From Viscum album (Eukaryota; Streptophyta; Magnoliopsida; Santalales; Viscaceae), in assembly GCA_963277665.1 (NCBI GenBank), contig OY728131.1, positions 1,391,990,688 through 1,392,054,687 of the forward strand: a stretch of DNA of 64,000 bases. The letters run 5' to 3'. Within the stretch, counting starts at the first letter, position 1, and every line of letters begins with the position of its first letter. The notes under the pieces are model-generated. The model was not told the origin of the DNA. It saw only the letters and a program-made list of their open reading frames with translations, and searched no databases. The translations under genes were made by a program, and so were the position numbers. This document shows positions 47,378-60,309 of the stretch, piece after piece.

Positions 47378-50107
47378 TGTAATGTCTCAAATTTCCCCGT
47401 ATTTTATTTTATTATTATATGTTCATTCTTCTTAGACCAAGATCTGAGATAGCGTGAAGTTCAGAGGCCTGGTGAGACTGGAACAAATTTTTGAATTTAA
47501 TTAAATAATTAAATTGTGTGAGTGTGTGGTTTTCCTGAAAAAGTGGAATTACTCTTGAAAGGGTGCTCAGATCAGAAATCCAAGGGCACCGTTGCGTCCA
47601 GAGCATCGGTTTTACCCTAGGAGAAAACTAACATCGACTGACATAGGTTAGTTGTGAAATCCAGTTTTTGGATGTAACCGTAAAAAAATATTTTATTAAA
47701 ATATTTTATTAAATCTTATGGCGGCGAGTATCTTTTTTTCATTTAAACAATGTTTTGTGTAGGGGTCCAGGGTTACGGACCTTATAACCCTGAAACCTCT
47801 AGAGGCTCTGGGAAAACTCCGGAGGAAACCCCCAACACGACGACGACGTTCTTGACAAATTTCTCCAGCGACGATGACGCGGCGACCAGATCTTTTCCAA
47901 TGAACATCGCGAATCCGGGTAGGTCATTTGATCTCTTTGTGATTTCTTTCCCATTCTTGATTCTTATGAAGAACGCAGACTAATCCATGAACATATTTCC
48001 CGTGGATCGATCGTATTTGCGGGAAGGGGTTTTGCATGGATTCTGGGAATAACTTCATTCTTGCAATTAAACATATTGATCATTTTGGATTTGATCAAAT
48101 GGCGACGAACCTGGATTGTCACAAACAATGATCAAGGTTCATCCCTCTTGTTCGTTTTGTGATTTAATTCCCCATTCTTCATGGAGACTCCTCGTTCTTC
48201 CCCATGCCTGACGTTCATGGAGGAAATCGATCGTTGCACATTCGATTGTTGGAACAACGATCCGAGATTGTAGATCCAACCCTAAAACGATGCTATAGAG
48301 GTGTGACTGTGGTGGCGACAAGAAATTCAGAGCAGATTGAGAGATATGGGTTTTTGGGTGTTTTCTTTCAGATGAATCAATGCTTGTTTTACGAGCCGAT
48401 TGAAGTTCCGAAACACTCGAATTTGGTGTTAGGATGATGAAACGAACCAGATTCTTGAGTTTTGCGGAAAACGAAAGACAGAATCGAGATCCGGAGATTC
48501 GGCCGAGCTGCGATGAGGAAGACAACAGTTCTCGAAATCCCGACTACACAGTGTGTAGTATGTTCTACATGGTGTGTGTTCGTCTACAGACTACTTGGAG
48601 TGTACTACAGGAGTACACGAACATGGGTTGGGTACACAGCCAAGGACACGGCGTGTTTACCCTTCCCCGGCCAGACCCGGCCAGATACACGGGATGCTCC
48701 GTGTACTGGTACATGGGCCGGCGACACGGACTGAAACATTGTGCGGGCACATGGCCAGTGTACATGGAGTGAACCCTAGGTTCTCGGACATGGCGTGTAA
48801 TCTTACTACACCACATGTAGTGACTTTTATACGACAAACCTAGATGACACAGGTCGTTTACACGAGAAGTTCTCGGAGTCAAGGAACACGGCGTGTGATC
48901 AATCTACATGTCGTGTAGTTGAGTTTTACATAGCTTGGGAGAATGACACGGGCCATTTACATGGGCAGTATCTGAGGTCAAGGAACACGGCATGTAACCA
49001 TACTACACACCGTGAATCCCTTTTTACATGGCCTGAGCTATTTTCCTTCTGTGACATGGACTAGTTTCCTTACGGTTCGTCCCCTTGGTCTTTCTCCTGA
49101 TGTTTTCCGGTATCATTTCCTACGTATATGAGTATGATCCCTTCAGTAGGAATTCCTGAATAGAGTTGTTGGAATCCCCTCTGTGAGACCTAGAGTCAGT
49201 TTCTCTATTCATACCTGGAACCCTAGGTAGTGTTCTTGGTATTAACATGACCAACTTTACCTGGGCGCCGATCCTCGGCTTAGAGGATTAGTTCAGACTG
49301 AGTTGTTGCAATCACCCAGTAGCTATTGGTTCTGATCCTCACCTAAACATCGTATTCTCATGTACTTGTGGAGTGTGTTCTCCCGGAATGAGAACTTTGT
49401 ATCTCTCTCTTCAGACCTAGTAGTGTTTTCTTCTTATTACGTTCTTAGTGGAATCTTTGAGATGGATCTTAGTGGAGGATTCGTGATGGTCGATCGTGTA
49501 TGAGTATATCTGGATATTCTTGTTATATGTTCTGTAAAAATATATTGTGTATAGATTACTGTATCTTTCTTTTGTGGTATTTCCCTTGTTGTTTTACATT
49601 GTTGTATTGGGGTGTCCTATTGGTTATTTTTATACTCACCCCTGTATGGGCCTTGCCCGCACGTGTCGTGTCTTGCGCAGACGAGTGATCCTTTGACAGG
49701 ATTCTAGACAGACCAGGACTGGACGGTGCTCAGTGAGATCAGACAAGCCTAGGTGTGTTCCTACGACTATGGATTGCAGTCCCTGTATCTTTCTTTATAG
49801 GTTGGACTTTGTTACAGACTCCCTTTTGGTGGAATTGTACTTTTGGCCCAGGGTTTTACATTACTATACATTACCTTCTTGTCGTACTCTATTGGTTGGG
49901 TTTTTACTGTATGCATGCATTTCCATTTTTAGTAGTTTTTTCTTTTCAGCTTTGTGGGCTTGAAGATGTGTGTGCATGTGTACTGGTTTAGAGGAAATTC
50001 CTACCATGTTAGTGCAATGCCTACTCGGTGCTAGTGACCAGCCCCTGGCCTATTGGAGGCGGGCTTGGGGAGTTGCGGCACGGGCCCCACTGGGACGGTT
50101 CATGACA
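47378..50107 (+). repeat. E2 3' LTR
   Basis: 2,730 bp, aligned end to end with 39,785-42,516, ends GGTTCATGACA. The palindromic block recurs at about 48,540-49,030. Open frames at 48,434-48,843 are not in the frame of the one in the 5' LTR and are not supported as genes. This copy has kept more G+C than the 5' LTR in the terminal 89 bp. Confidence 0.93.
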
Positions 50108-50112
50108 CCTAC
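50108..50112. repeat. target-site duplication of E2 (right, cctac)
   Basis: Identical to 39,780-39,784. E3 internal sequence resumes here. Confidence 0.9.
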
Positions 50113-50182
50113 TTCGTCTACCATGACATTCTCAAATAACAATTTGAACACTAAAAATATAGGTCCTAAAACGATCAGAATT

Positions 50183-50194
50183 GCTCTAATGCAA
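50183..50194 (-). other. E3 primer-binding site
   Basis: Plus strand gctctaatgcaa matches gctctgatacca at 9 of 12, i.e. an initiator-Met PBS on the minus strand, directly beside the 5' LTR. Confidence 0.65.
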
Positions 50195-50195
50195 A

Positions 50196-52736
50196 TTTTC
50201 TTGATCCAACCTAGGTATACCCTGAACTGATCTCCTGAGTTGATCTGTGGAAAGGCCCAATAGGTATTCTCAATCCTCCCGGGCTACAAAAAAACCAAGG
50301 GAATCGTTGGAGTGAATATTTAATAGTTTCTCCCAGTAAAAATAAATAAAATCAGTATAATAATTAAGGATAAAAGCAAAAAAAAATGTATGGTTTCCAA
50401 ACATTTCATCATTTACACTACAAAAGAAAATACAAAAACCGAACAAAAAGGAAACACCGAAAAAATAATACTAAAACTAACTACCACTACATCTACATCT
50501 GAACCGGATGGTCACTCTCCAATCCATAACCAACTATCGACGAGGTTAATAAACCTAAGTTGGAACATTCAGAAGAAATTTAAAACAAGAAAATAATATA
50601 GGTATGAGTATTAAAACTCAGTAGGTATATCCAACTAATTCTATTTTTAATTCACATCCTTTAAATAAATAAAAATCGATTTGAGGTTTTAAATAAATTA
50701 TATAAATATTGGTTTTTCCACACTTTCCACTTTAAATAATACAAATCACAATCCATTTCCCTCAAAATTGGAAAAAAAACAACCATTCACGGGGGAGAGT
50801 TATGTTCACAGGAAAAAGGGAAGAAGGGAACCAAATAGGACATGTTTATTTTTTAATGAAGAATGGAAAAAGGTAAAGCACTTGGTAGGAAAATCATTCT
50901 TGAAACCTCTTTAAAAAAACCAAACATTCATAATTTACCCTGAAAACACCAAAACCAGACACAAGAAATATAGTCTCATAGCTATGGGAATGGGATAATG
51001 GTACTAATGTCAGAGAAACATTGGAATACCTAGTAACTCATAGGAGGACTAGAATATACTATACAAATGTATTATCCAGAAGGCATGTCCTACTTGATGA
51101 CATCATAACACCCAAGTGCCTGATCATCTTCCTACCCACCCTAAACGAGGGGCCCGATCCTATAAAAATGATAAAAAAAATAACCCCCCTACTTTGGGCC
51201 ACTAGCAAGTTCTCTAACCTAGACTAGTTTAGAAAACATTCTTTGATTTCTTCTTTTCTATGCTAGGTTACCATGTCATGTTCACAAAATTGTGTACCAA
51301 ACAAAGCAAGGAAACAAACCATACATACATGTTATCATATAAGTCATCCAAAATAGAACACCCCTATTTTACTCAAGGAGTAGTACCTTTTCATAAAAAA
51401 ATTATCACCCAAGTGGAGCCCCAAACTGAAACCATTCCCACCTCTTTGACAACTAACAAGGCATTTGAATTAATCCATATAAATTCTTCATATAAAATCA
51501 TTTCAAAAGTTCTAATCGGTTCTCAAAATACTTTTTTATATCAATTTTTTTTTATAAATAACCATTAAAATTCCTTTTTTAAAACCAAAAACTACTTAAT
51601 AATCCATTTATGAGACCCAAATAACATCACTTCACTTCATAAATATGATTTCAAGAGCCAACCAGGCATTTCATATAGCACTTTATGTGAAAAATCCCTT
51701 CCTAAAATTTCATATAATTAAAACCTTGTACAAATAACCTCATTTCACATAAAAATTATTATAAAAATGATAAATCACAATTTAACAACTATGTAAGGAT
51801 TGAAAATAAATAAAATTATGTAATCATAAATTCAATTGAGTTATACAAATGGATCTTACCTCAAATCACTTCCTCTTCAGCAACGCCCAATAGAAATGAC
51901 TCCTCAAATGTTCTGCGATGCAAGAAAATACCAAAGTTACCCTAATAAGGAAAAACCCCTTATTATAACCACCATATTTATGAAAATTGGATATACATGA
52001 CCTCTAGGTTTAGAGAAGAATAATAAAAATGATGAAATTAAAAGGAGAGGAAGAATGAATCCCATAACATTCAATCTGAGTGAAGAATCCCCAAGAAATA
52101 TCATTGAATCCCACCTGGAGGGCTTGGAGGTTATAAAAACCACCATGGGAGGTGTCTAGGTGGAGGAGTCATAATGGGGGTCCAAGGGGAGAAATCCCAA
52201 ATAATAATAAGAAAAAACCCCTAAAATAACATTCCTTGAGTGGGTCACATGGTTAACTCGCATGGTTTAAAAAACTGTGTGCGAACTATGTTATTTCTAA
52301 TTTTCTAGAGAAGGATGGGTTGCACACTTTGGATGCATTTTTTAACTATGTGCAAACCATGTGAACCCCTACACAATTACTACATGGTTGAAAAAATCAT
52401 GCGAATTAACCGTGCGACCTAGAAAAAGTCCACAAAAATCACCCCTTTCAACTCAAAACTCATATATCTCATGGGGATAAACCATTCTATAATCATAACA
52501 CATAAAAATGTTCCACTAGGAGTGTTAAGAATCTCTTTTACAATCCACCACCTCCTCATACCATCCCTTTATAATGGAAAAGTCCAATAGCCCCCAAAAA
52601 CTTTTAATCCAAAAATCTTAAATCAAAAATACACTAAACATCAAATTTAAACCCCGAACACAGAGAACCCAATAGAAAATCCAAGATCCAAAATAATATT
52701 TAATACATATGGGGAATTGAATATATGTGTGTTACA
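50196..52736 (-). repeat. E3 5' LTR
   Basis: Partner of 34,039-36,579. Outer end gttaca at 52,731-52,736 gives a minus-strand TGTAAC start. TNP2 coding sequence resumes at the next base. It carries the same cacatggttaactcgcatggttt / aaccatgtgaacc inverted motifs near 52,245-52,370. Confidence 0.7.
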
Positions 52737-53610
52737 TATATGATAATAATCCACATCGACCAAAGGACACTATTGTTCAAAATTATATAGAAAAATATGT
52801 AATTGAATTATCTATTAATTATTTTTCTGAATTAGAGCATGTTGGTCTCCCTATATCGTAAAATTGGATAGTTGATAGAGAATTTAAAGTTACTTTTATC
52901 TAAAAGATAAAATTAATTTAATTTGGTGATTTTATGCTTGAGCATTCATATATTTTGAACAACAGTTGTGATGTCCATCCATATATAACATTAGGTTTTA
53001 CTAGATTAAAGGTAATATATATGATAATAAATGAAAATATCTTGGTTGATGAACATAAAAACATATTTTTTGTGGCTCAAGGAGAAAATGAATAATGATT
53101 CATCTATACTAGAAAAATAAAAATGGTTAGCACGAGAACCAAGTGTTAATGTGATTATGTTGTATGGTATTGATATTACTAGTTACACATTTTATATAAA
53201 ATATTAGGATTGAAAGAGTACCATTCAAAAGATATGAGTAATGGTTTTCATGGAAGCACTACAATTTTTGTGTTCCAAAGACAAAAATTAAATTTCTATA
53301 TTAACATAATATTTGAGATTTGTAGAGGATATATGGTAGATTGATTATACTATAATTTATTATATCGATATTTATGTACAATTGGAATGATAGTAAAAGT
53401 CGTGAAAATATGATATTTATGGATTTAAACTTATTGATTTGAATATATTTTGTTACAAGGATGAATCATGTGTCTTGAAGACACAAGAACAACACATATT
53501 TTATATTGTTTCCCCATCAAATGATAAATGGTTCATTCTTATGATAAGGAAAAATAGATTTGGGTGATTATAGTATTTATATTATTGATGCATTATCTAA
53601 ATATCTTCTT
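52737..53610 (+). pseudogene. En/Spm (CACTA) TNP2 transposase relic, C-terminal part
   Basis: Resumes with NNPHRPKDTIVQNYIEKY and ELSINYFSELEHVGLPIS (family NPYRPEASIVERYIAEEAIEF). Then HSYILNNSCDVHPYI, ILVDEHKNIF, KWLAREPSVNVIMLYGIDIT, SYTFYIKY and KSTIQ, LCSKDKN, VEDIW, YGFKLIDLN, and QEQHIFYIVSPSNDKWFIL. These are the ordered C-terminal TNP2 blocks ending in the QxKQVFYVxDPxxxxW motif. Stops and small frame changes are present. Together with 31,885-34,038 it gives a near full-length transposase of about 1,000 codons split by 18.7 kb. Confidence 0.88.
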
Positions 53611-54490
53611 CAACTACATGATTACCTAATGATAATAATGACAATTATGTGGACACTTCTTATCCAATATGAAATGATCATGTATAAGGGATATGGGAAA
53701 AAACTACATTACTCTCATAATTAATCAGGTAATCTCTTTATTGTTAAACTGACACAGTTAAGAACATTATTTTTAACGTGGATAATTAAATATATACTTT
53801 TTGGATTTCTTTACTTTTTTAAAATATTTTAAATTCGTTAAACTATTATATATATTTTTTGGTTTGAAAATTTTTACTTTCTTCAATTTTTATAAAAAAT
53901 TTATTAATATTAATTACTGATAGGTATATTATTTTATTAAATATAATATTACAAAATTTATTCATACTATGAACAATTTTGTTTGTATGTTTAAAATTTC
54001 CTTATTTCTAAACCAATATTGGTACAAAGAATTGCACATTTTTAGATAATAATCACTTCTATCATTTTTTGTTAATTTTATTATACACTAGTATTTTTTA
54101 CATATTTTTTGTTTGAAAAATCTAAAATTAAATGTTCTATTATATATTATGATCAATGAATTGTTTATTTATTATATTTATTTATTTTTTATTAAATACA
54201 GGTATACAAGATTTTGTTTACTTGTCATACATCATTCAAAATGAAAGACATTGTTGCAAGGGAATTGAGGTATATACATTTTTTCATTTAAATATATATA
54301 TATATATATATTCTAATTAATATATTCAATAGAATTAAACTTGTATAACATAAAAATATTTGGAGAACTTGTTTTTATCAAAAGGGTATGGAACCTGATG
54401 AAAATAATCATGGGATTTAAAATTTACAAAAACATTCACTTACACATAGAGACCAAAGTGTCAAAATTTACATTGATGAGGATAACTTCC
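53611..54490. other. gene-free AT-rich stretch with (at)n tract
   Basis: Follows the TNP2 end. Contains alternating AT at 54,292-54,311. No domain seen. Probably CACTA intergenic sequence. Confidence 0.4.
54292..54311. repeat. (at)10 microsatellite
   Basis: Uninterrupted alternating A/T of 20 bp. Confidence 0.9.
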
Positions 54491-54499
54491 TAACTATAC

Positions 54500-54645
54500 C
54501 AAATTCAACACATTTTACATCGTAATTGGTTGTACATAGTCATTATAGGACAAGTATTTTATATCCTAGTTGGAGGAGTATGGACCAGTCTATGAATGAT
54601 CTATTTTGGGAGTCTCTAATATTGAAATTTATAAACACATTTATT
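54500..54645 (+). pseudogene. possible second CACTA protein fragment (plant transposase-24-like)
   Basis: Plus strand near 54,535-54,635 reads VHSHYRTSILYPSWRSMDQS followed by MNDLFWESLILKF. It resembles the (V)Rxx(I)PIxxxxWxxVPxxLKDxIWexVxxxF block of the second, TNPA/transposase-24-type protein that CACTA elements often carry downstream of TNP2. Only this block can be read. Position after TNP2 on the same strand fits. Weak. Confidence 0.3.
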
Positions 54646-57099
54646 CAGTTTTCCTACGGTTTAATTAATGTAAATTTCTTAATATTATTTATTCATTTAT
54701 AAATGACACATAACATCCAAGAGACAATTGGTATTAAAAATGTGTATGTCTATTCATGAGTTTATTTTGATTTTTAATTTATCATAAAATTCATAATTAC
54801 ATATCAAATTTTCTTAAACATACATTATATAGGATTATCTGAAATTAAAATAATCACTGAAAAGGAAATTAAAATTTTAGGTTCTAGTGCCGTTATATTT
54901 TCCTCAGAAAGCTGATTGGTTAAAAAATTATCACATTTTTTCCTACATTAGATTGTTATTATACCTTTCTAATGCTTGCTAATATATTTTCAAGAGATTT
55001 TAAATTAATTATTTTTTAATCCAATATCAGGAATGTTGTAAAGGTTAATTATCATAGTGTACCTATATTTCAGTTATTTTCTTGTTAGTAAATTTAAATC
55101 ATTTATTTATTTATTTTTTGTAAAAAATATTTTATATTAACGGAATTTATTACTTTTCTAATCAGGTATCTCATTAATATTTTCATAAAATAATATTTCA
55201 CTTTTATTTATGGTTTTTTAAATCTACAATACATTTCAATAGAAGTGAAATATTTCAACCAAGAAACTAGAATTGAATATGTATATAAAAGATTCAAAAA
55301 CACAAAGATCAAATGTTAGTTTTCTCCATTCCATGATCATTAGGAAAAATATTAAATTATGAACAATTATTCATTATAGAATTATTAATTGTTAATATTC
55401 TATTTTTAGTGGACATCGGATGTTATTGGTATATTTAACAAAATAATGTAAATAATATCAGTTATGTTTTTTATTGGAGTTATTTTGTAGAAGATTTAGA
55501 GAAATGTAAATGAATAATGTTTTATTTCATGATTTTAGTTCTTTAATGTTAATTTTTTACTTTTACATTAGTTTTGATAAATAATATTTGAAATTAAAAA
55601 TAGTCATGGATTGGAATAAATAGGTGTCATTATCCAACAATGGATAAAAAAAAATTTATTTAAAAGTTTAAGTGAATATATTTTATGTTACTATATTCTT
55701 GGTTTTTCATACATATCAGGTATTATTACATTTAAATTATTAGTTCATAAATGTAGTTTCATAATACTAAAGTTAATGATTAATGGGGATATTATGTTTT
55801 CTGATTCATTTATGATATAATCACAATCCGAACAGTAGAATATTTTAAAAAGGTTGGTTTCATTAATATAATGATAATTTAAATAAATATTATATTCTAA
55901 AATTTTGAAACACATTATTTTTTAGGTTTTTTATGAGGTTTCTTAATATAAAACCAAGTATATGAATGACCCAAAAATTTTATTTTCACAATATTATCTA
56001 TGTTTTACTAATTTGGATATTTAGACTTATTTATTTCTATATTTGTAAAAAAAAATTGTAAAAGATCCCAATCAGTTTTGTTACTCTTACCATATTTATG
56101 GTATTTTTTTACAATTATTGGTTATCAATTCAGTGTTTTTATGATATATAACATGTAAATTTTTATTATTTATTCAATAGAATGGATTTTAAAAGTAAGA
56201 TCATAGGTATTTCTATATCAATTTTATAAAATTCCTATATCTGAAGCTTTTCAAACATTAGAATGATTTTATCATCATTTCATTATAAAACCGATGTGGA
56301 AATCAATCATGAATACTTTAAATTTTAGTTTTCAAAGAAAACCTATATTAAAACCCCTGGTCAATGATTTTATATAGGTTTTATAAAAAAATATGTATCT
56401 CAAAATCCATCTATAATTTTCCTTTAGGTAGATTTTTCAATTTTTATTTATGAAATCTGACCTGTAAAGATCAAATTTCAGTGTCTCAAGTAATAGAATA
56501 TATTTTAATCCAATATTTAAAGGTAAAAAATAAAAAATAATTGTGTTTTTTCTATAATTATCTGTTTAGACTAGTCGTTGATTGTCTAGTGGCTAATAAA
56601 TTAGTGACAGGTGTCTACCAAGAAACTGATGTGTTCTAGGTTCTTTTTTATTAACATAAAAAATTTAATATTTCTGTTATCATAGTATTTTGATTAATGG
56701 ATTGTTATTTTATTTCAATATGATTGTTTAGATTATGATATCTTTCTATAGACTTTCTCTTTTCTTCTATATATCAATTATTCCATTTTCTCATAGCGGA
56801 ATCATAATTTTTCAGTGTTATTGGCTTTATACTGATAAAATGTTTAAAATACCTATCTTCTTGTTGGTATTTATCAATTTTTAATTTATACCTCATAATA
56901 ATTTTTCATTCTATTCTCCTAGTTTTGTAATTTCGTGGATTAATTTTGTTCTAGGTGATATTGTGACTTATCTCGTGGTGTTTATTTTTCATCTATTGTG
57001 AGATAGGTGATATATTACATTATTTTGCTCTAAATTGTATTATTGTTTAGTAAATATGAACACATCTTATGATTTAATTAATTTTTTAGGTTAATAATC
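54646..57099. other. AT-rich stretch, nothing recognised
   Basis: Poly-A/T runs and stops in all frames. Could be the decayed remainder of the CACTA element. No terminal inverted repeat found. Confidence 0.4.
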
Positions 57100-58600
57100 A
57101 TTATAATTTTTTAGAATGATTTAGAACCATTTTTTATAAATTTTTATATATTGAAAAAAATTTATAAATATATTTGAAGGCCATAAATAATAAACATTAG
57201 GTGATAAATGATGAAATAATGAGTGAAATAGTGAAATAACACATGAATTATTTAAATTCATTATGGTTTTAATTAATTATGTTAATTTGATGGATTAAAT
57301 TAATTTATTAAGGACTATATTATGTATTATGATATTTTTTACTTTTATAATTTTTTTAACGAATGTCATAATTTTATAATATTGTTGTGAAATATATATT
57401 TAATATTATTTGAGTTTACTTGGGGTTTAAATGATGTGATAAATTTATTTTCATGTAATAATAAATTTATAAATGGGGTAAACACATCCAAATAAATTAA
57501 AGGATCTAGTTATCTGTTTTGATGTTTTTATAACAAAAATAATAAGATATAAACTGATTTTTACTTTTTATAAATTAAGTGGAAACGTACAAAAGTATAC
57601 CGGAAATTAAATTTATTATCATATATTCTTTAAAAGTGAATTTTTTATTTGTGTGGAATAACTTCGCAATGATTTATGCCATGATTTTTTGAAGTAAAGT
57701 TATTTTTCGATTGTTTTAAAAAACTGTTTTATTATGAAATGTTCAATGGATAAAATTACTTATAAAGAGATATGGAGAAGGATATGGTATGTCATATTAA
57801 TATGTGAGGCATGGGTTTTTAAATGTATTATATTATTATTGAGAAAATATGATATTCCATTTATTTAGAATATTATAGATATGATCCATGTCGGTTGATA
57901 TTTTATTCTATATTGTCTCCATAGATTTTATTGGTATTTGAAAAATAATGTATGAGATATTTTAAGTGACTAGTTTTTCACAAAAATATATTAAATGATT
58001 CCAAAATATATATATTTTTAAATCATTTAATCTTTTTAAATTTTTTATAGTATCACATTAAAATCCAAGGGATGTATGGGGTCACACAAATTTATAATAA
58101 GTGGTTATTATCAATCCATGAACATACATAGTTTGTGTGTGTAAAAATTATATGGATGATGTTATATGTAAAGTAATATAGATACCACAACTATGATATT
58201 ATTCCTAGAGGGATCCTAGAATTATTTACACATTCAGTTGGATTCATAGGGATGTGGTTTACATACCTTGTTTTGTTACTCATGTCATTTGTGTTTTTCA
58301 TTCCAAGGTACTTAGTATTATTTTATTTTTTTTATGTATTACTTATATGGGAATTTTTGGGATATTATTTTAAATTTATTTATAATAGTATTATTGAAAA
58401 TCATTGCATATTGTTTTTTTATTTTTAATTTTTTTATTTGAAATGTGATAGTTTATTAGAGATAAAATCACTCCCCAAGTGATATCTTATGATTCTATGT
58501 TCTAGTCCCTGACCTCTACTGATCCATAAGAATACTTGGGTCTATGTGATATTTCACCTCATTAGTATAATCATGAAGGTGTAGGATGTGAATACATTGA
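57100..58600 (+). repeat. gypsy LTR-like patch related to 4.0-5.7 kb
   Basis: ctccccaagtgatatctta at about 58,472 and tatatgggaatttttgggatatt upstream correspond to the 5,430-5,590 patch. No coding sequence. Read as another remnant of the same non-coding repeat family. Confidence 0.3.
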
Positions 58601-59699
58601 ATCATATTATTGTTTTTCTAAAGATTTGATATTTATGAATTAACATATTGGAAACTAATAATCAAAATTTGGTATGAATTTCTTATGTGTTTGTCTAGAT
58701 ATATTAATCATAATAGAAGTCCAATCTACCTAGGGAGTATGATATTGTATTTTTTTTACATTAAAAAATGTTTTTTGGAATAATATACTCAGTTAATTGA
58801 GTGTGAGCTCTGGGTTATCCATGCTTCATTTTGGCATGTAGGGATATAAAATATGTGTATGTTCATTATTTTGAGTTTGAATTGTTATTAAATCTCATTT
58901 AAATAATTTATGATCTGATGTATTTAGTTTCAAATTAAATTGTTATTATGTTCATGAAGATATTCATAATATGTTTATTTCTTGAAAAACATTTATGTGA
59001 TTTATAATAGGTTTATCAATATTTAAAGAATCTTGTAACCAAATAAGTGTACTCTTAGGACTCCTATGGAGTAGGTTCATCGAGAGTGTCTTGAAATTTG
59101 GTATATAGAAGGGGATTCTAAGGATGTTCCTCTTGGGGGAACCTGAGACTCCTATGGATAAAAATATCACAATGATTTTTTATAATGTTATTAAAATTAT
59201 AGAGGGAATTCTGAATTATAAATATTTAATTGTTTATTTTGTGGTTTGATATTTTCCAGATCATCATCTTATGATATTTAGATTAGATTTTGGGCCTCAT
59301 TTGAATGTTTTTCTTGGGTTTTTGTGAATACCATTTTTTAGTCGATAAAGTAGAACTATAGAATAGAGAAATTCTATAGCTATAACTTCTAATGGTTTAG
59401 ATGTTAATATTTGATTGGAAGTTACAATGTCTTTAAAAAGAGAATTTATATAGATTGGAAGGATAAATTGGAATATGGAAATAGAATACTACCCATTACC
59501 ATATTCTGATGGAATCATTAATCAATGTACAAGAACATGTGTTAAAAAAACTCATATAAATTTTAGAGTGATTAGGAAGGAGGGAAAAATATAATATTCA
59601 CTAGTGAGGATCCTAAGAGTAAACTCTTTGGAGTTTAAAATGTGTTCAATGTATACTATGTGAAGGGGTTGAGGTAGTGGGATCCTATTTTTAAAAGAA
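58601..59699. other. no gene recognised
   Basis: One 68-codon minus frame (58,964-59,170) with no domain. The right part may be the U3 of the copia LTR ending at 60,108, whose start I could not locate. Confidence 0.35.
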
Positions 59700-60108
59700 G
59701 AGATTTTCATAATGATAATAAATATAGGGAATAACTCCCTTTGTGGATCAGAAAATATGATGAGCAGTTACACTTGTCTTACATACCTATATTTAGTATT
59801 TTGGATCACTTATAATTATGAGATCTTACATTTTATTCATCTTCCATATCTATAATAAAAGTAAGTTATTATTCCCCACATGGAGTAGGCTAATGTCTAA
59901 ACCCCTTAATTTTTTGTTTCCCGTTTATTTATTTTATTTGACTCACCATTTTTTAAAATTATTGTCTTGGTATTTTTGATGTGGATTATGTGATATAGTA
60001 TGGTGATTTGGGTGTAATGTGTCATCCATGTTCTATAAACCATGGTTGGGCTCATTTGAAAATTAGTTATTTTTGGGCATTAGTGAGTATCTTCAATTGT
60101 ATTAAATA
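59700..60108 (+). repeat. 3' portion of a Ty1/copia 5' LTR
   Basis: Contains a TATA-like tataattat (~59,812), aataaaag (~59,861) and a tail ggtgatttgggtgtaatgtgtcatcc … ttcaattgtattaaataag running into the PBS, an arrangement typical of Tork-like copia LTR ends. The LTR start is undefined and the partner LTR is outside the window. Confidence 0.5.
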
Positions 60109-60110
60109 AG

Positions 60111-60122
60111 TGGTACAAAATC
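60111..60122 (+). other. copia primer-binding site (right-hand element)
   Basis: TGGTACAAAATC followed by TTTGGTT, versus TGGTATCAGAGC(TTTGGTT) in intact copia elements. The downstream TTTGGTT is kept. Confidence 0.6.
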
Positions 60123-60309
60123 TTTGGTTATAGAGTTTCATATGGTCATACCCTGGTTAAGGTGATCCAAATATAGATTCATTAACATCATTCTACCTTA
60201 TTTCATAAATAATATCTTGATAATCTATAATGGATACCACTAATATGTTCTATAATTTAGTAGGAGTTCATTAATTTATATAAACGAAATTAAATTAGGG
60301 TAAGGATTA

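Larger units (their letters stand above)
39785..50107 (+). mobile_element. E2: full-length Ty3/gypsy chromodomain retrotransposon (plus strand)
   Basis: 10.3 kb element with LTRs of 2,732 and 2,730 bp, TG…(C/T)A ends, perfect 5-bp TSD cctac, PBS and polypurine tract. Gag, CCHC, protease, RT, RNase H, integrase and chromodomain-like tail follow in Ty3/gypsy order. Base composition is visibly richer in G+C than its surroundings, as expected for a younger insertion in AT-drifting DNA. Coding capacity is gone: many TAG/TGA stops at Gln/Trp positions and lost catalytic Asp residues. It is nested in the leader of E3. Confidence 0.95.
34039..52736 (-). mobile_element. E3: gag-only Ty3/gypsy element (minus strand) with E2 nested inside
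   Basis: Two direct repeats of about 2.54 kb (34,039-36,579 and 50,196-52,736) flank ~3.2 kb of internal sequence at 36,580-39,779 plus 83 bp at 50,113-50,195. The gap is filled by E2. A PBS-like site and a polypurine tract lie on the correct inner sides for a minus-strand element. A gypsy gag relic is the only coding sequence. There is no protease, RT, RNase H or integrase, so it must have been mobilised in trans, like LARD-type elements. It sits inside TNP2. Confidence 0.75.

Noticed and set aside
48434..48843. Overlapping open frames in the E2 3' LTR
   Set aside because: Same reason as for the 5' LTR copy. The frames differ between LTRs and resemble no protein.
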